64,000 bases of DNA from Meiothermus sp. CFH 77666 (GTDB lineage Bacteria > Deinococcota > Deinococci > Deinococcales > Thermaceae), in contig NZ_JAGDFV010000007.1 of assembly GCF_017497985.1 (NCBI RefSeq), forward strand, positions 61,705 to 125,704. Reading direction: 5' to 3'. The position numbers and the translations under genes were made by a program. The notes beneath the pieces are model-generated. The model was not told where the DNA came from. It saw only the letters and a program-made list of their open reading frames with translations, and did no database searches. Positions 50,011 to 58,089 of the stretch are shown here, in pieces. Each line of letters begins with the position of its first letter. Position 1 is the stretch's first letter.

Positions 50011-50451
50011 ATGATCCTGGTTTTGAACGGCCCCAACCTGAACCTGCTGGGCAAGCGCGAGCCCGAAATATACGGCAAAACCACCCTGGACGAGCTGGAA
50101 GAGCTCTGCGAGGGCTGGGGGGTGGAGCTGGGCCTGGGGGTGGTCTGTCGGCAGTCGAATTTTGAAGGACAGCTTGTGGAATGGATACAGCAGGCCAGGG
50201 ATGAGGGCTTCCGGGGCATTGTACTCAACCCCGGCGCCCTTACCCACTACTCCATCGCTCTGCTGGACGCCATTCGGGGACAAAGCCTGCCGGTAGTCGA
50301 GGTGCACCTTTCCAACATCCATGCCCGTGAGGAATACCGCAGCCGCTCGGTGACGGCAGCAGGAGCCAGAGGACTGGTTTCGGGCTTTGGCCCCATGTCT
50401 TACAAGATGGCGCTAGTATACCTGGCGGATCTACTGGAGGCCCAGCCATGA
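50011..50451 (+). CDS. aroQ: type II 3-dehydroquinate dehydratase
   Basis: A 146-residue flavodoxin-fold enzyme. LNGPNLNLLGKREPEIYG near residue 5 has the flexible loop Arg and catalytic Tyr, LNPGALTHYSIALLDAI near 72 the Asn, and VEVHLSNIHAREEYRSRS near 96 the His and Arg. It converts 3-dehydroquinate to 3-dehydroshikimate in the shikimate pathway. It overlaps the next small membrane gene by ATGA. Confidence 0.95.
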   Translation: MILVLNGPNLNLLGKREPEIYGKTTLDELEELCEGWGVELGLGVVCRQSNFEGQLVEWIQQARDEGFRGIVLNPGALTHYSIALLDAIRGQSLPVVEVHLSNIHAREEYRSRSVTAAGARGLVSGFGPMSYKMALVYLADLLEAQP

Positions 50452-50708
50452 GGGTTCACTGGCAGGAAGTGGCGATGGTAGCGGCCATCGTCTGGATTTT
50501 TGGCATCGTCTCACAAATCCAGCAAAAAGGCTTCTGGCTATCACTGCTGGTCAACCTGCCGCTGGGGTTGCTGGCGGGAGTGGCTTACGGCCTCCTGATG
50601 CCCTGGGTGATTCGCTGGGCGGCCCGGGGCCAAAATGAAAACCCCCTTCCCAATGGGAAGGAGGCCCAAGGCTCCCAAGCTAGCGGCGAATCAGACGCCA
50701 GACCGTAG
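50448..50708 (+). CDS. small membrane protein
   Basis: An 86-residue protein with two hydrophobic segments (VAMVAAIVWIFGIVSQI near residue 8 and SLLVNLPLGLLAGVAYGLL near 32) and a polar Asn/Gly/Ser tail. It is translationally coupled to aroQ (ATGA). Its tail reads through the bioY terminator hairpin and into the end of bioY on the other strand, so the last ~25 residues are probably not under strong selection. Function unknown. Confidence 0.65.
   Translation: MRVHWQEVAMVAAIVWIFGIVSQIQQKGFWLSLLVNLPLGLLAGVAYGLLMPWVIRWAARGQNENPLPNGKEAQGSQASGESDARP
50635..50661 (-). terminator. probable bioY terminator
   Basis: On the minus strand CCTTCCC-ATT-GGGAAGG is followed by GGGTTTTCATTTT. It lies about 20 bases after the bioY stop. 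Confidence 0.65.
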
Positions 50709-51276
50709 GGAGCAGCGCCGCTGCTATGGCCGCCTTGATGAGGTCGCCCAGCAGGAAAGGCAGCATACCGGCTTGCAGTACCCCCCAAACCCCGCTGTAG
50801 CGCCCGGCGCCCGAAAGGGCAAAGCCCAGCCAGGTGACCCCCACGGCGTAGATCAGCAGGCTTGCCAGCAGCATGGCCAGGAAGGTTTTGAGGGGGCTGC
50901 GGTCGGTGCCGTAGCGCTCAACCAGGTAGCCCACCAGGTAGGCCGCCAGCGGGAAGGCCAGCAGATAGCCCGCCGTGAAGGCGATACGTGGGTGGAACCA
51001 GGTGGCCCCTCCAGCAAAAACCGGCAGCACCAGCCCTTCCACCAGGTAGGCCACCACTGCAAGTGCGCCCAGTCGGCTGCCCAGCGCAGCGCCTACCAGC
51101 AGCACCCCCAGGGTTTGCAGGGTGATGGGCACGGGCTGCAAAGGGATGACCGCCTGCGACAAAAGGCCCAGGAAAAGGCTACCCCCCAGCACCAGCAGCA
51201 CGTCGCGGGTGAGGCTGCGGGCCGGGAAAAAGGACTTGGAAAGCGGTAGATACGGCAAACTTTGGGTTGGATTCAT
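50680..51276 (-). CDS. bioY: biotin transporter BioY
   Basis: A 198-residue membrane S-component with about six hydrophobic segments. IPLQPVPITLQTLGVLLVGA near residue 44, EGLVLPVFAGG near 80 and FTAGYLLAFPLAAYLVGYL near 100 are BioY signatures. It imports biotin alone or with an ECF module. It starts 12 bases after birA, so the two form a biotin operon. Confidence 0.95.
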   Translation of the reverse strand: MNPTQSLPYLPLSKSFFPARSLTRDVLLVLGGSLFLGLLSQAVIPLQPVPITLQTLGVLLVGAALGSRLGALAVVAYLVEGLVLPVFAGGATWFHPRIAFTAGYLLAFPLAAYLVGYLVERYGTDRSPLKTFLAMLLASLLIYAVGVTWLGFALSGAGRYSGVWGVLQAGMLPFLLGDLIKAAIAAALLPTVWRLIRR

Positions 51277-51288
51277 AGCAAAGCTCCT

Positions 51289-52215
51289 TTACAAAACCCC
51301 CAGCAACTGCACATCGCCGGCACCAATGCGGTGTGTCTGGCCCGAGCGCTCCACCAGGAGCGAGCCATCCGGGGCGATGTCGGTAGCCCGACCCCGGATC
51401 TCACCCTCCAGGGTAGATACCCTGACCGGCTGCCCCAGGGTGCAGCTTCTGGCCCGGTAGTCGCGCAAAACCCCCTGGGGGTCGTGGTGTAGCTCGAGGT
51501 AGCGGGACTCCAGCCGCGCCAGCACGCGGGCCAGCACCCCTACCCTCGAGGCTTCCCCAAACTCCTCGAGGGCGGCAGCCTCAGGGGGCAGCCCAGCCGC
51601 ACGGTGTACATTGAGGCCAATGCCTAAAAGCACATAGGCCACCTCTTCCCCACTCACCTGGGCCTCCATCAGCACCCCCGCTAGCTTGCGCCCATCGGGG
51701 GCTAAGAGGTCGTTGGGCCATTTGAGCCCGCCCACCCCGCACGCCTCGCACAGGGCCAGCCCCGCCGCCAGGGGCAAAAGCGGCAGGCCGGAAAGGGGCA
51801 GCCGAGGCCGCAGCAGCACCGAGAAGGTCAGGCTGTGGCCGGGTTCGCTGGCCCAGGAACGCCCCCGTCGCCCTCGGCCCTTCTCCTGGCGTTCGGCCAG
51901 CACCACCGAGCCTTCCTCGGCTCCATCCAGGGCCCAGTTTTTGAGCACATCCTGGGTACTGCTGACCGTTCCCAGGTAGGCGTAAAAGGCCCCAAAGCTC
52001 CCCTTTCGCAGGGCTTCCAGGGCGGCTGGGGTGGGGGTGCCGGGGGCCAGCCGATACCCCTGGCCTCGCTGGGTCTCGAGCGGGTATCCAGCTTGCCGGA
52101 GTGCGGCGATTTGCTTCCACACCGCCGCACGGCTGATGGAGAGCCGCCCCGCCAGGCTTTCGCCGCTCTGGAACTCGTCGGTGAGGTGGGCCAGCAGTGG
52201 GGGCACGTCAACCAA
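51289..52215 (-). CDS. birA: biotin-protein ligase BirA (bifunctional)
   Basis: A 308-residue protein. An N-terminal winged HTH (SGESLAGRLSISRAAVWKQI near residue 17) precedes the ligase: AERQEKGRGRRGRSWASEPG near 107, LKWPNDLLAPDGRKLAGVLM near 164 and LGIGLNVHRAA near 197. It makes biotinyl-AMP and attaches biotin to carboxylases; the HTH suggests it also represses biotin genes. The start is TTG 52215 or GTG 52206; neither has a strong SD. Confidence 0.95.
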   Translation of the reverse strand: MVDVPPLLAHLTDEFQSGESLAGRLSISRAAVWKQIAALRQAGYPLETQRGQGYRLAPGTPTPAALEALRKGSFGAFYAYLGTVSSTQDVLKNWALDGAEEGSVVLAERQEKGRGRRGRSWASEPGHSLTFSVLLRPRLPLSGLPLLPLAAGLALCEACGVGGLKWPNDLLAPDGRKLAGVLMEAQVSGEEVAYVLLGIGLNVHRAAGLPPEAAALEEFGEASRVGVLARVLARLESRYLELHHDPQGVLRDYRARSCTLGQPVRVSTLEGEIRGRATDIAPDGSLLVERSGQTHRIGAGDVQLLGVL

Positions 52216-52381
52216 AATACCTTTTACGGGTTGACAAGTGCAAGGGGCGGTTACCCCCGATGGACTGGCGTTCGCTTCGCTGCTTTATGAAATTCCCGAC
52301 CAACCCTCCGCCCTTCGGAGGACTCGAGGCATCCCTCCTCTGTCCACCCTGTCCTGGCAGGCAGGTGAATAAGCTATAGGG

Positions 52382-54145
52382 GTGTGGAAGTGGCTTGGTT
52401 GGATGGTGGTGGGCCTGACCTGTGCGCTGGCCCAGCAGCCTGTGCAGCTTCTGGCCGGGCACCGGGCCCCGGTGGGCGCAGTGGCTATGGGCCCTGGCGG
52501 GCTTCTGGCGGTAGGGGCCGACGCCTATATTCAGCTTTACCGGCCCGATGGGCGCCTGGTGCGCACCCTGAGCGGGCACGCCGACACGGTGCACTCGCTG
52601 GATGTAGCCCCGGACGGAACCCTGCTGAGCGCCTCCGCCGACACCACCCTGCGGCTCTGGAACCCCGCTACCGGAGCCAGCCTGGGGGTGCTGCAAGGAC
52701 ACCGCGATCAGGTCTGGTCGGCCCGCTTTAGCCCGGACGGCGGGCGCATTCTGAGCGGCAGCGCCGACGGGGAACTGTGGCTCTGGACACGGCAAGGACA
52801 GGCGCAGCAACTGAGCCTGGGGCGTAACTGGATTTATGGGGTAGGGTTCTCGCCGGATGGCACGCTACTGGCGGGAGGTGGGCTGGACGGGGCGCTCTTG
52901 TGGAACCCCCGCAATGGCAGCCACCTTCCCCTCCTGGGGCGGCTCTCGGTACGGGCCCTGGCCTGGGGGCCGGATGGCCGCCTGGCTACCGGAGAGCGTG
53001 ATGGGCGGATTCAGCTCTGGGATGCCAGGGGCAGCTTTGTGGGGCAGTTTAGCGCCCATCGCCAAGCGGTTAGCGCCCTGGTCTGGAGTGGCAGCGGGCA
53101 GCTCATCAGCGGCGGCCAGGACGGGCAGATTATCTTCTGGAAAGACGAGAAGCCCTTGCGAAGGCTTCAGACTGCCTCGGTGTTGAGCCTGGCGGTCTCC
53201 GGGAACCAGCTCCTGAGCGGGCACGACGATGGGCGGGCCAGGCTATGGAACCTGCAAGGGGCGCTGCTCCAGACCCAGGAACCCCCCGCCGCCTCGGTGG
53301 CGGTGCTGGCCTACAGCCCCGATGGAAGCCTGCTGGCCAGTGGCGGCTGGGAGGGCGAAGTCTGGCTCTGGAATCGCAGGGGCCAGCCCGTGCGAAGGCT
53401 CCGCGGGGCCGAGCTCGAGATTACCGCGCTGGCCTTCACGCCGGACGGGCGGTACCTGGCGGCGGGGAGCCGCGACGGCCAGACCCGCCTCTACCAGGTG
53501 GAAAGCGGGCGGCTCTTGCAAACCCTGGAGGCCCACGGCGGCGGGGTGGGGGCTCTGGCGTTTGCCCCCAACGGGCGGGCCCTGGCCAGCGGGGGCCGCG
53601 ACCGATTGCTACGCGTTTGGGACTGGCAAGCGGGAAAGAAGGTGCTCGAGTTCCGCGCCCACGAGTCGCACCTGACCGGCCTGGCCTGGAGCCCGGATGG
53701 GCGCACCCTCTACAGCAGCAGCAGCGACGAGAGCCTGGCCTGGTGGGCCCTGCGCCCCGAGGGGGTACAGTTAGGGCGCCGCCTCATGGCCCATGCCAGG
53801 GGCATCTACGGCCTGGCCCTGAGCCCCAATGGGCGCACCCTGGCCACCGCCAGCCACGACCAGACCATCAAGCTCTGGGACGCCCAGAGCGGCACCCTCC
53901 TGCGAACCCTGCAAGGCCACACCGAGGCCGCCCAGGCCCTGGTGTTCTCGCCCGACGGCAGGCGGCTCGCCAGCGTAGGCTGGGACAAGACCCTGCGCCT
54001 GTGGAGTGTGCAGGGCCCGCTTTTAGAGACCATCCCCGGCTTCGTGCGCCCCCTCTATGCGGTGGCCTGGGCGCGGGACGGAACCCTGGCGGTGGGCAGT
54101 GGAACGCTGCGACAGGCCGGAACCATCGCTTTATTCAGACGGTGA
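52382..54145 (+). CDS. secreted WD40-repeat protein
   Basis: A 587-residue protein starting at GTG 52382. A signal peptide ends at CALAQ. The rest is WD40 repeats end to end, a dozen or more, with GH-(x)-SPDG-(x)-LWD patterns (LSGHADTVHSLDVAPDGTLL near 63, ATASHDQTIKLWDAQSGTLL near 490). This would make about two seven-blade propellers. Extracytoplasmic WD40 proteins in bacteria act as scaffolds or adhesion factors; the role here is open. It ends one base before the convergent gene's stop. Confidence 0.88.
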   Translation: MWKWLGWMVVGLTCALAQQPVQLLAGHRAPVGAVAMGPGGLLAVGADAYIQLYRPDGRLVRTLSGHADTVHSLDVAPDGTLLSASADTTLRLWNPATGASLGVLQGHRDQVWSARFSPDGGRILSGSADGELWLWTRQGQAQQLSLGRNWIYGVGFSPDGTLLAGGGLDGALLWNPRNGSHLPLLGRLSVRALAWGPDGRLATGERDGRIQLWDARGSFVGQFSAHRQAVSALVWSGSGQLISGGQDGQIIFWKDEKPLRRLQTASVLSLAVSGNQLLSGHDDGRARLWNLQGALLQTQEPPAASVAVLAYSPDGSLLASGGWEGEVWLWNRRGQPVRRLRGAELEITALAFTPDGRYLAAGSRDGQTRLYQVESGRLLQTLEAHGGGVGALAFAPNGRALASGGRDRLLRVWDWQAGKKVLEFRAHESHLTGLAWSPDGRTLYSSSSDESLAWWALRPEGVQLGRRLMAHARGIYGLALSPNGRTLATASHDQTIKLWDAQSGTLLRTLQGHTEAAQALVFSPDGRRLASVGWDKTLRLWSVQGPLLETIPGFVRPLYAVAWARDGTLAVGSGTLRQAGTIALFRR

Positions 54146-54146
54146 C

Positions 54147-54446
54147 CTACGGCTCTTCCGGCCAGACCCGCCCATAAGGCCGCACCTCGCCCTGGGGAAA
54201 AGCCTGCTGCAAAAGCCCCTGCAAGAACCGGCCTGCAGAGGGGAGCAACCCCGCACAACCCTGGCTCACGTAGACAAACACATAGCGGGGTGGGCGCAAA
54301 GACTGGCTGAACACCAGGGTACTTGCGTATTCGGGAAAGGCCTCGTAAAAGATACCCAGCAGGCCCTCGAGCAAAGCCCGGGCCTCGGGCAGGGGTTCCT
54401 CGCCCTTGGGCCGCACCCAGAAGGTAACCACTTTCAGGGGGGTCAT
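54147..54446 (-). CDS. small protein downstream of the cobalamin-binding gene
   Basis: A 99-residue protein starting at ATG 54446, overlapping the previous stop (ATGA). LEGLLGIFYEAFPEYASTLV near residue 27 and PPRYVFVYVSQGCAGLLPSA near 52 are visible. No signal peptide or known motif. Co-translation with a BtuF-like protein suggests a cobalamin-linked role, without direct support. Confidence 0.7.
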   Translation of the reverse strand: MTPLKVVTFWVRPKGEEPLPEARALLEGLLGIFYEAFPEYASTLVFSQSLRPPRYVFVYVSQGCAGLLPSAGRFLQGLLQQAFPQGEVRPYGRVWPEEP

Positions 54447-55228
54447 GGCCTTTTTCCGTGCTGCCAAACCGGCACGTTTCGCAAGAGTTCGGCCAGCCTT
54501 TTCACGCCCTCGGCCAGGCGCGGCCCCGGACGGCCCAGGTAGGCCTCCTCGAGGGCAAACACCTGCCGGTGCCGCAGGGCGGGAATGTCCAGCTCGCGGC
54601 CCAGCACCACCTCCGGGCGCAGCTTTTTGGCGCCGCACCAGGAGACCACAATCGCGTCCGGCTGCGCTTCCTCCACCTCGGCAGGGGTCAGGGGCCGGGA
54701 GCGCACCGGCAGGTGGGCAAAGGCGTTTTGGGCCCCCAGCGCCGCCAGCATCTGGGTGACCCAGCTATCCCGTCCGGCGGCAATCATGGGCTTCGGCCAC
54801 CACTCTACCATCAACCGGGGGGGCCGCACCCAGTGCGGCAGGGTGCCCCTGGCCTGGGCAATCTGCTGCTGCATGGCCCGCACCACATGCTGGCCCTGCT
54901 GCTCAACCCCCAGCCACCGGGCCACCTGCTCGATGTCGGCGTAGACGTCCTGCAAGGTCTGGGGGTCGAGCACCAGGTGGGGTATCGCTCGCTTTTCCAG
55001 CCCCTCCACCACCCGCTCCATCCCCGGCACGCTCAGGCTGGCCAGCACCAGGTCGGGCTTTAGGGCCTCTACCTGGTTCAGGTCTATCTGTAAGTCGGGC
55101 CCCACCCTGGGAAGCCCCCTGACCTGGGCGGGAAAGTCGGAGTTGTTGTCCACCCCCACCAGCCTGTCCAGGCAACCCAGGGCCCAGACAATCTCGGTAT
55201 TGGAGCAGGTCAGGCTGACGAGACGCAT
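54443..55228 (-). CDS. BtuF-like cobalamin-binding protein without signal peptide
   Basis: A 261-residue helical-backbone binding protein. It begins MRLVSLTCSNTEIVWALGCL with no signal sequence. Then VGVDNNSDFPAQVRGLPRVG near 24, ALKPDLVLASLSVPGMERVV near 55 and DAIVVSWCGAKKLRPEVVL near 188. BtuF normally is periplasmic and feeds BtuCD; cytosolic homologues occur in Deinococcus-Thermus and their role is uncertain. It follows the cob(I)alamin adenosyltransferase gene. Confidence 0.85.
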   Translation of the reverse strand: MRLVSLTCSNTEIVWALGCLDRLVGVDNNSDFPAQVRGLPRVGPDLQIDLNQVEALKPDLVLASLSVPGMERVVEGLEKRAIPHLVLDPQTLQDVYADIEQVARWLGVEQQGQHVVRAMQQQIAQARGTLPHWVRPPRLMVEWWPKPMIAAGRDSWVTQMLAALGAQNAFAHLPVRSRPLTPAEVEEAQPDAIVVSWCGAKKLRPEVVLGRELDIPALRHRQVFALEEAYLGRPGPRLAEGVKRLAELLRNVPVWQHGKRP

Positions 55229-55258
55229 ACTGAATTGAGGATAACCGAGTAGCGAACG

Positions 55259-55286
55259 GCTATCAGCTATGGGCTATCGTCTATCG
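55259..55286. repeat. heptanucleotide array
   Basis: GCTATCA GCTATGG GCTATCG TCTATCG, the GCTATxx family. It supplies the stop codon of the adenosyltransferase gene (TAG, 55283-55281). Confidence 0.75.
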
Positions 55287-55844
55287 GCGTTTCTTGACCA
55301 ACCACTTCTCTTCGGAGAACCCTTCGCGCTGGTTGACCACTCGAGCCAGCGTGAAGAGCAGGTCGGAGAGCCGGTTGAGGTAACGCAGGGCCTCGGGGTT
55401 GACCTCTTCGGTTCGCATCAGCTCGACCACGCGGCGCTCGGCCCGGCGGGCGATGGTGCGGGCCAGGTGCAGGGCCGCCGAGGCCGGGTGGCCGCCGGGG
55501 TGGATGAAGCCGGTGAAGGGCGGGGCCTCCTCCTGGTAGCGGTCAATCAGGGCCTCGAGCTTCTCCACATCGGAGGCGTCCATACGGGCCAGGTTGCGCT
55601 CGTAGGGGCCGCCCTTGCGGGTGGCGAGGTCGGCCCCTAAGTCGAAGAGGGCGTTCTGGAGGTACTCGAGGTCGGCCTGGAGGTCGGCATGGGCGGCGGG
55701 CAGGGCCGCGCGGGCCAGGCCAATGGCGCTGTTGGCCTCGTCCACGGTGCCGTAGGCCTCCACCCGGGGGTGATCCTTGCCCACCCGGTCGGCCCCGTAG
55801 AGGCCGGTCTCGCCCGCGTCGCCGGTTTTGGTGTAGATTTTCAT
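55281..55844 (-). CDS. ATP:cob(I)alamin adenosyltransferase, PduO type
   Basis: A 187-residue four-helix enzyme. YTKTGDAGETGLYGADRVGK near residue 4, EAYGTVDEANSAIGLAR near 28, PGGHPASAALHLARTIARRA near 116 and VNPEALRYLNRLSDLLFTLA near 148 form the ATP and cobalamin sites. It makes adenosylcobalamin. ATG 55844 is preferred to a start 6 codons earlier. It lies 52 bases upstream of the BtuF-like gene. Confidence 0.95.
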   Translation of the reverse strand: MKIYTKTGDAGETGLYGADRVGKDHPRVEAYGTVDEANSAIGLARAALPAAHADLQADLEYLQNALFDLGADLATRKGGPYERNLARMDASDVEKLEALIDRYQEEAPPFTGFIHPGGHPASAALHLARTIARRAERRVVELMRTEEVNPEALRYLNRLSDLLFTLARVVNQREGFSEEKWLVKKRR

Positions 55845-55920
55845 GCGCTTATTTAACCCCATTCGATGGGGCTCGAGTGGGTCGAGACTGACATACCCGA
55901 GCAGACTGTACTATGGTCGC

Positions 55921-56211
55921 ATGCGCAGGGGAAGCGTGCTGGCCATTCTGGAAGAGCGCCTGCCGGGCCTGACCAAACGTTATCAGATCAAAAGCCTGTA
56001 TTTGTTTGGCTCCACCGCCCGCGACGAGGCAGGCCCAAAGAGCGATGTGGATTTTCTGGTGCGCCTGGAGCAGCCCACCTTCGAACACTACATCGGCCTC
56101 AAACACGAGCTGGAAGATATGCTGGGCAACAAGGTAGACCTGGTCAGCGCCAAAAAAGTGCCCGCCCACCTGCGCCCGCATATCGAGGCCGATGCGCTGC
56201 AACTGGTCTGA
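55921..56211 (+). CDS. MNT-type nucleotidyltransferase, antitoxin of a MNT/HEPN pair
   Basis: A 96-residue minimal nucleotidyltransferase. YLFGSTARDEAGPKSDVDFL near residue 27 holds GSxxR and the DxD metal site. In MntA/HepT systems this enzyme AMPylates and silences the HEPN toxin. No SD is seen. The HEPN gene follows after 6 bases. Confidence 0.9.
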   Translation: MRRGSVLAILEERLPGLTKRYQIKSLYLFGSTARDEAGPKSDVDFLVRLEQPTFEHYIGLKHELEDMLGNKVDLVSAKKVPAHLRPHIEADALQLV

Positions 56212-56217
56212 GATATT

Positions 56218-56589
56218 ATGCGCGGCCCCGATATCCCCAACCCCCACCTGCTGAAGCGGGTGCACCTCGAGCAGATGCAACAGGCCGCCCAGCGCATCCT
56301 GGATTACACCGCCGGCATGGAGTTTGCCGAGTTTGCCGCCGATGGACGCACCCAGGATGCCGTGCGCCACAACCTGCACCAGCTCGGCGTAACTGCCGCC
56401 ACCCTGCACAAAAGCGTGCGCGAGGAACTGACCGAACTCGACTGGCGCAGCATCCTGGACTTGCCCGACCTGGTAAGCCGCCTGCACTTTGGCATTCAGG
56501 ACGAGGTTCTCTGGGATCTGATCCAGCGCACCCTGCCCTACTGGCTGGTGGTGCTGGAGGAGACCCTCGAGCCCCCCCTTGAACCCTAA
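56218..56589 (+). CDS. HEPN (DUF86-like) protein with altered catalytic motif
   Basis: A 123-residue helical protein. QDAVRHNLHQLGVTAATLHK near residue 44 matches the first HepT helix pair. In the second, where toxins have a WxxIxxxRN...H pattern, this one reads DWRSILDLPDLVSRLHFGI near 78. The RN is PD and the key His is shifted or lost. So it may be an inactive or redirected HEPN. It is encoded next to the MNT gene as a pair. Confidence 0.82.
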   Translation: MRGPDIPNPHLLKRVHLEQMQQAAQRILDYTAGMEFAEFAADGRTQDAVRHNLHQLGVTAATLHKSVREELTELDWRSILDLPDLVSRLHFGIQDEVLWDLIQRTLPYWLVVLEETLEPPLEP

Positions 56590-56607
56590 ACCCCTGGAGC
56601 AAGCCCC

Positions 56608-58002
56608 ATGCAGCACCGCCTCGCAACCCTCCTGGGCCTTTTCGCCCTGACGGGGTGGGCCCTGGCCCAGACCCTCTGCATACCCCCGGCCCCCACCGGC
56701 CTACCCAGCCGCCCCATCACCGGCTACAGCGCAGCCAGCCTCGAGGCCTACGACCGGGTGATGCAACGGCTCCTGGAGCGCTACCAGATTCCCGGTGCGG
56801 CCCTGGCCGTGGCCAAGGACGGGCGGCTGGTGCTTTCGCGGGGCTACGGCTTGGCCGATGTGCGAACCAGAGAACCGGTGCAGCCCGACGCGCTTTTTCG
56901 GCTGGCCAGCCTCAGCAAGCCCATCACGGCAGTGGCCGTACTGCACCTTGGCGAGCGCCTGGTCTTCCAGGGGGTCTACCCTGACCTGAACAGCTTTCTG
57001 AACGAAAAGGCCTTTAGCTTTATCAGTATCCCGCCCTATGGGGGCCGGCTGGCCGACCCCCGCCTCAGGAGCATCACCCTGCGCGACCTCTTGCAGCACT
57101 CGGGGGGCTGGCACCGGGGCTGGGCGGGCGACCCCATGTTCCGCCCCACCCTGAGCGATATTGCCAGGGCCATGCAGCGGCCCGAGCGCCTGAGCAGCCG
57201 GGAGTTAATCGCCTTCATGATGAGCCGCAAGCTCCAGTTTGCCCCCGGCAGCCGCTCGGCCTACTCCAACCTGGGCTATGCCGTGCTGGGGCAGGTCATC
57301 GAAAAAATCAGCGGCCAGCCCTACGAAGCCTACGTGCAAACCATGCTGCGACCGCTGGGCATCTACAGCGTGCGAGCCGGCAAAACCCGCCTGCAAGACC
57401 GCCTCAAAGGCGAGGTGCGCTACCACGATTTTCCGGGGGCTCCGCTGGTCAGATCGGTGATAGACGGCACCCTGGTCAACCGGCCCTACGGCGAGTTTTA
57501 CCTCGAGGCCCACACCGCAAACGGCGGCCTGGTGGCCTCGGCCCCCGACCTGGTGCGCCTGGTGGTGGCGTTGGAAGGCTGGCGCGGGCCGCCCCTCCTC
57601 TCCCGCGAAGCCCTGCACGAGATGCTGCAACGGCCCCGGCTGCCCCAGTACGAAAAAACCGCCCGCTACTACGCCCTGGGCTGGGGGGTGCGGGTACCCC
57701 AGCCCCAGGCCCAGGCCCAACCGCCCGGCGGAACCGCCGGCCAGGGCAGCAGCGACCCCCGCAACCCCCCGGCCAAACCTCCCCTGGTGCTCTCCTTGCC
57801 GCCCGAGCAGCTCGAGTGGAGCCACGACGGGGCCTTTGCCGGAAGCCGCACCCTGCTGTTGCGCCTGCCGAACGGGGTAGCGCTGGCGGCCCTCTTCAAC
57901 AGCCGCCCCTGGAACGACTGGAGCTTTATTACCGAACTACGGCGGAGCCTGGAAAACGCCACCCAGGCCGTGCAGCACTGGCCCGACCACGACTGCTTTT
58001 GA
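56608..58002 (+). CDS. secreted serine beta-lactamase-like hydrolase
   Basis: A 464-residue protein. A signal peptide ends ALAQ near residue 21. The class C fold has FRLASLSKPITAVAVLHL near 95 (SxxK) and GSRSAYSNLGYAVLGQVI near 213 (YxN). A Pro/Gln-rich insert (PQPQAQAQPPGGTAGQ) near 373 is unusual. Substrates of such proteins range from D-amino peptides to esters. It starts 19 bases after the HEPN gene. Confidence 0.9.
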   Translation: MQHRLATLLGLFALTGWALAQTLCIPPAPTGLPSRPITGYSAASLEAYDRVMQRLLERYQIPGAALAVAKDGRLVLSRGYGLADVRTREPVQPDALFRLASLSKPITAVAVLHLGERLVFQGVYPDLNSFLNEKAFSFISIPPYGGRLADPRLRSITLRDLLQHSGGWHRGWAGDPMFRPTLSDIARAMQRPERLSSRELIAFMMSRKLQFAPGSRSAYSNLGYAVLGQVIEKISGQPYEAYVQTMLRPLGIYSVRAGKTRLQDRLKGEVRYHDFPGAPLVRSVIDGTLVNRPYGEFYLEAHTANGGLVASAPDLVRLVVALEGWRGPPLLSREALHEMLQRPRLPQYEKTARYYALGWGVRVPQPQAQAQPPGGTAGQGSSDPRNPPAKPPLVLSLPPEQLEWSHDGAFAGSRTLLLRLPNGVALAALFNSRPWNDWSFITELRRSLENATQAVQHWPDHDCF

Positions 58003-58089
58003 GGTTTGCGGATAGCGATAGCCAGAGATGTGAAACCGCGTGCTTCCCTCAACGCTCGACCCTAGACCCTATGCTGTTACACTGACCCC

